Shown here piece after piece: positions 1 to 9,036 of a DNA stretch of 64,000 bases. The position numbers and the translations under genes are program-made. The notes below the pieces were generated by a model. It saw only the letters and a list, made by a program, of their open reading frames with translations, made no database searches and had not been told where the DNA came from. This DNA is from Thelonectria olida (Eukaryota > Ascomycota > Sordariomycetes > Hypocreales > Nectriaceae), in NCBI GenBank assembly GCA_020736575.1, contig JAGPYM010000004.1, positions 620,001 to 684,000 of the forward strand, written 5' to 3'. Every line of letters begins with the position of its first letter. Position 1 is the first letter of the stretch.

Positions 1-665
1 GCGACATTAAAAGAGCCGCCAAACTAAAGGAACGAGCAGACAAACTGGCCTTCTTCGATGAAGGAAAGAACGTATTGGGCAACGTCTTTGCGTCGTCTGG
101 ATTCAAGCGACGCTCAAAAGCCAACTCACGACTCGACTGGGCCCTCGTCTCTGTCCATCCGGACAGACAAGGCGAGAACCGCCTTCCAGGGCCGGAACTA
201 TGGTGGGCTACATATTTTGATCTCCAACATGCCCCCTCCGAGTCCACCTATTACGGCCTGCTTCGACCTCAAGGAGACGTGTCGTTCCGATCGATGGCAG
301 AATCAACCACTCTCTTCAGTTGCGGTACAATTACCGGGGGGAGATCGGGGTACTTCAGCAGATTCAAAGCGAATGTTTTCTCCACAAAGGAGGACAAGTA
401 CTTGCATACCAGAAAGTCCTCGGAATACGTCTGTTTAGGAAAGCCAGTCCTAAAAGAGCCGACGGATACACGTTTTGCAGACTCCGGTGACTCTGGAAGT
501 GTTGTCTTTGATACCGAAGGACGAATTGTTGGGTTGCTCTTTACGGGACTTCGACCTCAACAGAACGAGGAGGGTTACTCATACGTCACGCCGATTGAGG
601 ATGTTTTTGAAGACATTAAGGCGTATTCGAGGGGTGAAATCACGGACATCCGAATTGCAACGTAA
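1..665 (+). CDS. Trypsin-fold serine peptidase-like protein, C-terminal part (gene runs off the left edge)
   Basis: The frame is open from base 3 to the TAA at 663-665, so only the last 220 or so residues are here and the start lies outside the window. The segment has hallmarks of the trypsin/chymotrypsin fold. LDWALV near residue 50 fits the strand carrying the catalytic Asp. GDSGS near residue 165 is the nucleophile-serine motif, followed by the typical VVFDTEGRIVGLLFTG strands. The His would lie upstream, so catalytic competence cannot be judged. Fungi have large intracellular proteins ending in such a domain whose function is not established, and I would place this one there. No introns are visible in the part seen. 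Family call fairly firm; precise role unknown. Confidence 0.7.
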   Translation, partial: DIKRAAKLKERADKLAFFDEGKNVLGNVFASSGFKRRSKANSRLDWALVSVHPDRQGENRLPGPELWWATYFDLQHAPSESTYYGLLRPQGDVSFRSMAESTTLFSCGTITGGRSGYFSRFKANVFSTKEDKYLHTRKSSEYVCLGKPVLKEPTDTRFADSGDSGSVVFDTEGRIVGLLFTGLRPQQNEEGYSYVTPIEDVFEDIKAYSRGEITDIRIAT

Positions 666-1346
666 TCGACAATCGCCTGCATGTGGGAGGGAAGCGGCTG
701 GAGAGCTGGTTCTGGCTGAGTGTAAGATCTTCGGTCACGGGTCGGGCGCGGTGAAGGATGTTTAGGGAGGGTTATCTTTTTGGCTCTGCCGGATTGGTCT
801 GTTGACGGCTGGGTCACACCACGGCAAGCCTGGCACTGAGGTAGAATGACGAGATTAAATAACGTAGCTGGTTCTGACCGTCTGATTGAAAATGCGCAAC
901 AGTACTAAGTGTGAGAGTATGCTTCTGTATGTGCGTGCGTGTGTAGGAGATGTAATAATGGTGTTGATTTCTTGCCTCCTGGTTTGGCCTACGCGGCCTT
1001 AATATTTACTTACTACATATTATTTACTTAAACCTAATGAAGAGGGTATTACTAGCTAAAATAAAAAGTAAATAAGCATATAACATATATAATACTTTTT
1101 TCAGCAATCGCTACCTTACTTAGCTTACTATAGGTAGTTATGCCCGCTATATAACTCCCGCGTCACAGTAACGGGCTTTTGCATTTTCCCACTAATGAGG
1201 CTACCTTTGGTAGGTACCTAGGTAGTTAAGTATGCGGCCACGCAGCTTGCCTTACATTTTAGGCGCGCGACGGTTTCGTTTTCAGCATGCCACAAGCCCA
1301 GCAGCCCGACCCTTCTTAAACCACATACCCATAGCGCTGTTGCAAT
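666..1346. other. Intergenic; AT-rich island at about 1000-1240
   Basis: No gene is seen. The first 300 bases have ordinary composition and are probably the 3' flank of the peptidase-like gene. From about 1000 to 1240 the sequence becomes strongly AT-rich, with TA-rich runs and repeated GGTAGTTA-type words near 1130-1230. It then returns to normal composition just before the TAH18 start. This looks like a small mutated insertion (for instance a remnant degraded by repeat-induced point mutation), but no terminal repeats or target duplication could be defined. Confidence 0.4.
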
Positions 1347-3332
1347 ATGGCTCTTCACGATAGAACAGTGCTTATTCTCTATGGCTCCGAGACGGGTAAT
1401 GCCCAGGACATGGCCGAAGAGCTCGGCCGCGTTTGCCAGAGACTTCACTTCGGCAGCCATGTCAATGAGCTCGATGCCGTTGACCTCGTATGCCTACCCC
1501 CAGCCCATGTTACATCTTCCCGTCGCTGACTCACTTGCCATGTCTAGAATGCCCTCTTACAGTATCCGCTGGTCGTCTTTGTGATATCTACAACTGGCCA
1601 GGGTGACATGCCTCATAATTCCCTCGTCTTCTGGAAGAGGCTTCTGCGAAAGAGACTGCCCCCAGGATGTTTGGCGACAGTCAAGTATACAACCTTTGGC
1701 CTTGGCGACAGTACATATCTCAAGTATGGTTGATCTCGACTCTGATATTGGTGTACATGGATCTGACTGTGTCTCACAGATTCAACTGGGCGGCTCGCAA
1801 GCTCAACAGGCGTCTTAACCAACTCGGCGCCACCACTTTTATCGATGGCTTCGAGGCCGATGAGCAATTCCCTGATGGGTGAGGGTGCCCTACCCATAAA
1901 TCTGCTTCTACCCAGTGGAATCTAACCAAGAGTCAGAATCGACGGAAGCTTTGTCCGCTGGGCTGACCGTCTATACACCCATCTTCTTCAGAACCACCCC
2001 CCTCCTAATGGCCTCGAGCCGATCCCAGATCATGTTATCCTCCCACCACGATGGTCTCTAAAGAAAGCTCTAGACGGCACCCCTCCTTTGAACGGATATG
2101 CCGTGCCTGTTCTCTCAGGCCCACCACCGGATCAACTCCTCTCCATCCCCAACGGCTTGACGTCCACTCTTGCTGGAAACACGAGGCTCACACCGGAATC
2201 TCACTGGCAAGACGTCCGTCTCGTGTCCTTCGACATTCCAACTCAAGACGGCCACCAACTCAGATGCAACCCCGGAGACTGCCTCACGATATACCCAAAG
2301 AACTTCCCCGAGGACGCCCAGAAGCTCATCACTCTCATGGGATGGGAGGACATCGCCGATAAGCCCCTCGACCTATCGCTCTGCGACCCCCTCCCGCAAA
2401 ACCTCTACACAAACCAGAAGTCTACACTAAGAGACCTGCTTATCAACAACGTGGACATCACAGCCATCCCTCGACGGTCGTTCCTGAAGAGCATGTCATA
2501 CTTTTCCACGGACCCGGACCACAAGGAGCGACTCATCGAGTTCACAAAGACAGAGTATATCGACGAATACTTCGACTATGCCACCCGTCCTCGGCGTTCC
2601 ATCCTCGAAGTCCTCGAAGAATTCCACTCGGTCAAGCTCCCCGCCGAGCGGATGCTGGACATCTTCCCCATCATCCGCGGCCGCGACTTCAGCATCGCCA
2701 ACGGCGGCGCCACCCTCACCAACCCGTCTCAACCAGGCGTCACGCGGATCGAGCTCCTGGTCGCTCTCGTCAAGTACAGAACTGTCCTTCGCAAACCCCG
2801 GCAAGGCCTCTGCTCCCGATATCTCACTGCCCTTCCTCCCCAGTCCACCCTCCGCGTCACCCACAAACCCGTTCTCAGTCCCATCCACGGCGCCCAAAAC
2901 GCCCAGCGGCCGCTCGTCGCCATCGCCACCGGCACCGGCCTCGCGCCCATCCGCGCCCTAATCCACGAACGGCGCACCCACCCCTCCCCCGCCCCGACCC
3001 TCCTCTTCTTCGGCAACCGCAACCGCGACGCCGACTACTTCTTCCGCGACGAGTGGGACGCCCTGGTCCAAGAGGGAGGGCTTGAAGTGTTCCTCGCCTT
3101 CTCCCGTGACCAGAGGCAAAAAATCTACGTCCAGGATCGCCTGCGTGAGGAGTCGAAGCGCATCGAAGAGTTGATTCTGGACAACGCCATTTTCTCCGTC
3201 TGCGGCGGATCAACCAAGATGGCAGATGCCGCAAAGAGGGCCGTCTTCGACCCATATACAGAAGGCGCCAAGGATGAGGAAGACCGGAAGAAGAGACTGT
3301 CATCGTTAACGTGGTGGCAAGAAATCTGGTAG
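1347..3332 (+). CDS. TAH18: NADPH-dependent diflavin oxidoreductase Tah18 (NDOR1 family)
   Basis: Predicted 603 residues from four exons: 1347-1487, 1548-1723, 1780-1878 and 1937-3332, with introns of 60, 56 and 58 bp, each with a CTRAY-like branch site. The order is that of the family. An N-terminal FMN flavodoxin domain carries LYGSETGNAQD, STTGQGDMP and FGLGDSTYLKFNWAARKL. A linker and FAD domain follow (GRDFSIANG near residue 390). An NADPH domain carries ATGTGLAPIRA, FFGNRNRDADYFF and VCGGSTKMADAA, and the protein ends in the typical WWQEIW. In yeast Tah18 passes electrons from NADPH through FAD/FMN to Dre2 in cytosolic iron-sulfur cluster assembly. Length and motifs are complete. The short size and lack of a membrane anchor separate it from cytochrome P450 reductase. 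Confidence 0.93.
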
Positions 3333-3756
3333 ACTATTTATGGTGTCTTATCTTCGCTTAGGTTTAGAAGGGGAAATCAAAGACACCTTTGCCAAATGGA
3401 TGTCACCAAGAATAGGATCACCTTGTAGCCGACTGATAGCTTGAATCAAGTCTATAATACTGTCTGGTTAAATACTCAGAGAAACAAATAACGCGCCCCT
3501 GTGCCGTTTGGTCTTGTATGAACAACGTAAATACGCTGGAGGATAAACGCTCCCATGCCTGATGGAATGTCCCAATGGTTGCCCAACCAAAAACCGCGAA
3601 TGCCCCGCTAAGCAGCCAAATCCTGAAATTTTTTAACTCGTTCCGTGACTCCGTATATGTCGAGGGGATATCAAGATGTGAGAGATGTGTCCTCTTGGAA
3701 TTGTACAAAGGAAATGTCGTAAACTGTATCGGAATTGTTGCATGTCAATGAATGCA
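3333..3756. other. Convergent 3' intergenic space
   Basis: This lies between the stop codons of TAH18 (plus) and the pepsin-like gene (minus) and should hold both 3' UTRs. A 96-codon minus-strand frame at 3418-3708 has one hydrophobic stretch but no recognisable domain and no upstream exon; it is more likely 3' UTR than a gene. Confidence 0.5.
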
Positions 3757-6596
3757 TCACCGATCGTCCTCCCAACTATATCGCTTCTCCGCCAACTGTG
3801 GCACATGTATTATCTCCGTGCCTGAGTCGATTCGCTCTGGACTTCGTGGGGTCTCTAGGTGAGGCCTAACCCGTGAAGGGTTCGAAAATTCTGCTGATGC
3901 CGGAGGTATAATATTCTCTGGACGATTCCGCCGCAGTTGGCCGGGCCTATTTTTCTCAACAGGGGTTTCTCGGAGCTGAGTATATGGCGCTCTCAGTCGA
4001 GCCGCCATTTGTTCCTCTTCTTCCACCGTGTAGTTACTTCCCAGGGTGTCATACGTCCCATGTCCATCCTTGGAAGAACCTTCCGAATCGCTTCGGTTTC
4101 TCGCCTCCATCATAGGTTGGGACCGGGAGAACCGTGCATTTCCTGGCAAAGGTCCCAAACATATGACCTTGGACGGGTCGATCGGGGTTCGCTGAATAGC
4201 TGGTGTAGTCTGCTCAAGGGTTGAAGCGGGGAATGCCTCCCTGTTGGATTGAGACCGCCTCAGGTCGTCGATATCGTCTGACTGGCTGTTCGATGGTAAT
4301 AGGAAAGGGGAGCTCGGGGCTGAGTTACTGCTCGGCTTATGAGCAGACAATGCCGGCATGGTGGCTGTCATTGGAGAAGGGAAATCAGCAGAGCGGCTAG
4401 TTAGGTCCTGTCGAGGCGTCATGGGTGAGGGCAATGATAGTAGAACTGAGGTTGAATTTGAACTTCCATCAACAGGGGATCTTGGAGGTGGCGTTGGGGA
4501 AAGTTGCAACGTGGGCGGAGGGCGCCTTGGGGGGGAAGGCTCATAAATAGCTTTCTCCGGGGGAGGAAGGGCGCCATCTGCTGGAGGAGTATAAGCCGGA
4601 ACGGGCCCTTGAAGTTGCTGGTCTAATTTTCGTCGAGCATTCTCATAAGCGCTCAGTTGCTGCGAGTCATTCGATCCCATTTCAGTGTCTCCATTCCACG
4701 AATTTCCGTCGTCGCCGTCGAGTTCTGCAGGGGGAATGGGTGCTGGAAGTTCATATATCTGGGAATTGGGTGCTTCTGACGGCTTTTCCGCACTCTTATC
4801 GTCCTCAAGACCGACGCTTGGAGACCTCTTTCGCCGAAGAATCTTCGAGACTATGCGTTGGAAAGGACTCCTCGGTGTGTTAGCGGCGACAATGGAGACC
4901 GAGGCCTTGTTTTCGTCTATCGAAGAACCAGATCTCTCGTACTCGCGCTTATTTCGACGTCGTCTGCACCACCACAGCGCCGCAGCTAACAGTCCTACAA
5001 CAGCCAGCCCAGCACCAACGCCAATCCCAGCCTGTTTGGCCTTGGAAAGCCCCTCACTGAATTTTGCCGGTGGCGGGTAGGGGCTATTTGTCGTCTGTTC
5101 GATAGCAACTAGATCGGTTTTGTCGAATGAATCTGGAAAACGGGCTTGATGAATCCGGAAAATGACCTCGTCGTACTTTGTGATAAGATATGATTCCTGA
5201 AGGAATGATCTACCGAGAACCCAAGTCGAATTTCCCCCTCTTCGAAGCATGAAATACGGAATTGCTGGCTCGCCGTATGCGATAGTTCGATTCATGAATG
5301 GGTACTGCAGCAGACCAGTGAATGCTCTAGAGGGAATGGTGATATTGACAACGCCTGTGACATCGTACGGGTCTCCAAAATTGTCTTTATTGTCAAAAGA
5401 TGATAGCACAAAAGTAAACGAGAACGCTTGTTCGTCCAAGAAAGTGGTATACCGTTCGTCGCTTATAGTGTACAAGTCGAAAGTGCTGTTGTATGTCAAG
5501 TTGAAGGCTGCTGCAAATTGATCGCAAACATTGTCCGGCAGCCAAAGGTACGGAGTAGTGCTATCGATGATGACCTCGAAGGACGAGTTCCAATTTGACA
5601 ACATGGTCTGTCGGGAGTCCCAGTTGCCAGGGGTGCCTTGGCCCTCGTCCGCTGAGACTTCGATGCCGCGAACAAGGACTCTTGGCAGACCATCATCGCG
5701 GTTCAGAGTGAAGTCATTATTGTGATTTTCGAACCGTGACGAGTCATAACCTCCGAGGGTCAAAGAAACGGGCGTATTACCTATGTCGAATGTTAATTTA
5801 ACGAAAGGGGGTTCAACTGTCGTAGCAGGGTAACATACGATAGTGAGCGCCAGCAGTGTACCCATAGCTATAGCTCGGAATCCAGCCGAATGTCTTTACA
5901 GCTTGGGTTAATGGGGATTCTGCGACTGTGCCACCGAAATTTCCTTGCGTTATACCGAGTCCAAAGAGTCCGTTCAAATAGTTAGTCGTGTTGACGGTGG
6001 CGATGAGGACGCTCGACATGTGGAAGGATTTGTCGTCGACGACGTTTGTTGCGGCAATATCGTCTGTTCCGTAGTCGCCATTTCCACCGTATCTCAGATA
6101 GTCGAGTCCAAGCTGCCAGGTGCCCAATGAAGCCCAGTCGGTCGACTCGTCTGGCGAGAAAATGCCACCACGGGCAGTACTGCAATGTGGTTCCCCTGGG
6201 TATATGTCAGCAGACAGAATGCTAATAGAGGGCTACAATAGAAAAAGTTGGATATCGTCTCAGGCAGGTACAATTAAGACATAGAATATGTGGTTGGATA
6301 TTGGAATAGGAACTTACTGGGAAGACAGCCTCCTGGTCCAACAGCCCAAAACTCAGAGAGAGCAGTGCTTACAAGGACGTCAACCTGTTGTAGGTTGGAG
6401 CCCAGATCGAAGGCAAGCATAGACCAGTTCCCATCGATTCCCTTCCTACGCGAAGATATTAGATACTTGGCTGGTAGCGACCAAAATTACAAGAAACTTG
6501 CCATGAGCTTGGCTGAAGAGCAACGGGTGCCGGAACACGGGCATGAGCCAGTGTTACGAGGGCAGCTCCCGTGGCAAGGGTTATTAAAAACGACAT
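3757..6596 (-). CDS. Pepsin-like (A1 fold) membrane protein with long cytoplasmic tail; first catalytic motif missing
   Basis: Predicted 867 residues. Exons (minus): 6596-6498, 6441-6318, 6195-5839 and 5780-3757; the last intron (58 bp) and the 122-bp third intron have good borders. The N-terminus MSFLITLATGAALVTLAHA is a signal peptide. A bilobed pepsin-like domain follows, with RGGIFSPDESTDW, NGLFGLGITQGN, TLGGYDSSRF and IIDSTTPYLWLPDNVC. Near residue 465 a transmembrane helix (GIGVGAGLAVVGLLAAALWW) precedes RRRR and a ~390-residue Pro/Ser-rich cytoplasmic tail. At the usual first DTG site the protein reads VDVLVSTALSEFW, so the first catalytic Asp-Thr-Gly is absent. Fungal relatives are often annotated as aspartic endopeptidases; this one may be a surface receptor or sensor instead. 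The first intron uses an uncommon AAG acceptor and is the weakest part of the model. Confidence 0.8.
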
Positions 6597-9036
6597 GGCG
6601 GAAACGGGAAGGTTGAAAATGGAATCCGTGGTCACAGTCGTCGCTGGGTTGGCGTTTCATCAATTATCAAGCGACCAGCGCAGGATTGTCTCGGTGCGGA
6701 ACGATCAAGGGGAAGGACCCTGGTGGGCAGTTGTGCGCCGACGATCGGTTGTGAGCCCATGAAGGCCGAATGGGCGGGAGGGGAGTGCCCTCGGTATGGC
6801 CTGCGCACCGAGTTCGTTTGGATGTCGTCGAGAATTAATGGAAGGGATAGTTTCGCGAATAGAGCGACACAAGGGCGAGACACGGCAGATATGGAGAAGA
6901 GCGACCGACGAGAGAAGAAGTTGACAAGGCGAGAAAAAAGCAGCAGCCGCTGTGATGAATACGAGCTTGATGGCTCCCTCCTTTCCGCCGCTATGGAGTT
7001 GGGATGGTCCGCGGGCGCGAGTTCGATGGCCTGTGCTGGCTGATGATGGTCTCTTGGAAGCTTTTCAGAAGACGGACGGCCCGACCGAATGTGACTGAGG
7101 GACAGGATGACAGGGCGGCGACGGCCTGGGATGTTTTCGAGCGATGGAAATCATGCGTGGGATGGACTCACTGGCCAAAGTGCCTTGGCTACGAAATACA
7201 TCGCAAGCAGAACCCTGCCGGATGATTGGGAAAGGGAAGGAAAGAGCAAACCAACATTTTTTCTCTCCTTCACAAACCACAATGGACCCAATGGGGGAAG
7301 TTAGCTTGAAAAGTCAATCCAGGGGACCTTCCAGGGGTGGCCCTGCCATTACCAGGACCCGTTGGCTGTTCACGAGTGCCAATGGTTGTTGCCAGGCTGC
7401 CAAGGTCGTCGACTTGGAGGTTGTTTCTCACATTGATCCAATCATCCCGTCTTAACTACTTACATAACCACCCAATTCATCACGTCGACCACGTACCTGT
7501 CTGGCGGCCACTCTATCGCTAGCATCGCACCCAAAGACGACTCGCCGGATCATACAACCCAAAAGCCTTGGATCCGCGTCAAGATCGAACCCTGTCCAAC
7601 CAGGCATCACCACCCCTAGGTTCACATGCCAATGCCATCACCAGCACCCCTCATCCCGTCAAGAATTGGCTTGCGGAAAAATTGCCCACGCCAGCCGAGC
7701 AGCTGCATGCAAGCAAGCCCATCAGGTTAAACCTCCGAATCACTGTTAGTCTGGACGTCGGTTGCTCGACCTGCCTGCGTGGGTTTGGCGGGGGTTGTCC
7801 AGGGCCTTTCAGCCATTGCCGTCCGCCACGATAGCGGGCGCACCCTCCAAAGACGTTTGATGGGTTCAACTGGGGTCTATGCATGGCGACTAGCTGGGCC
7901 TTGATCACAGGGCCTGCCTATTGAGTCTGCATCAAGGTCGACTACGAACTATCTATGCCCTTCTCGCCAGACCTCCAAGCCGAAAAGATGGCATGGCCAC
8001 TGCCTGGAATACGAAGTACGAATACTGTCTCGGGCGGATCGATGATCCAAATACCGCCGCGATTTGCCAGTGGACGTGAGACGCTTCTTGGGTGGTGGAC
8101 TGGCTTTTATGAGGCCCAAAGGCTAATGGACTTATAGTTCGCCAAGCTGGGGATCATCACTCGGAACAGTTGCTGCCGCTCAAGTCCACACCACTCCGCC
8201 CAAGCATCAATGCGAAGAGAAAAGAGGTCGTTGTCGATGGAGACCGGTCAAGTTCGACGGGCGTCTCTACCAGCCTTCCCCAGAAGAAGCCCCCGGTGGC
8301 TGGCCAGATCTCGAACCAGTTGGTGGAAACGGTTCGCCGTCAGATCGTCCGTCGGGCAAGCCGCAACAAAGTCCCCTGGCCCTGCAAGCCCTGCTCAAGA
8401 CAGCAGATGCATGCGAGCCGTTGTCCGTCAGCCCCCCTAATTCCTTGGTGCCGGTGGACATGCATGATTGTGGGGTACGCCTTGTCTCTCTCCCATGGCC
8501 ATCAGAGGCGGAACGCCCCCAAGCAATGACAAGCGTCGGTGAGCTCATTGCATCCAGAAACAAGAGCCGGGCGAGAAACGGCCCCCAACGACACACTCCA
8601 CATGGGCGCTTCTTGGAATGAAACACCTCAATGCTAGCCCTGGTCTGACTGCGGCCCAGAACCCCCCCAGTCCCATGATGGACAGTAGACGGAGAGCAAG
8701 AGGAGAAAAGCCTCCTGTCCCTCCAATTCAGCCTTTCGACTCCAACCCATGTCCATGACCTTGTCCTTGTCCCCATATCACGATGCAACTCACTGGGCTT
8801 TCGCTGTGCCGTCGCCCTGTGCGCTGCTGCCGCTGCACTCGTGCTATCTAACGCCGACTCTCGCGGTTCTTGGAAACTCTCATCACTTATCAACCGCTCA
8901 GCCGCGCGTGTCGTCAAACGCTTAGACGTCAGTGCAGTCTCTCTTTGTGGCCTCTGCTCTCTCTGCGGCATCACGCTGCCTCTCCTTTGCTATTCCACAG
9001 CTGCATTGACATGACGCCTTCCACAATCGAAACAGC
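6597..9036. other. 2.4-kb intergenic region between divergent genes
   Basis: This is the presumed shared upstream region of the pepsin-like gene (minus) and the wall-protein gene (plus). It has normal GC content. The longest frame, minus 8267-8974, has low-complexity composition typical of a shadow frame and no motif. No RNA gene, repeat family or transposon was recognised. Confidence 0.5.

Noticed and set aside
3418..3708. 96-codon minus-strand frame with one hydrophobic segment
   Set aside because: Lies in the shared 3' region, 49 bases past the pepsin-like stop codon, with no homology signal or splice link; kept only as a remote possibility.
8267..8974. 235-codon minus-strand frame
   Set aside because: Low-complexity composition, no domain, lies in the promoter region of the wall-protein gene and overlaps other random frames.
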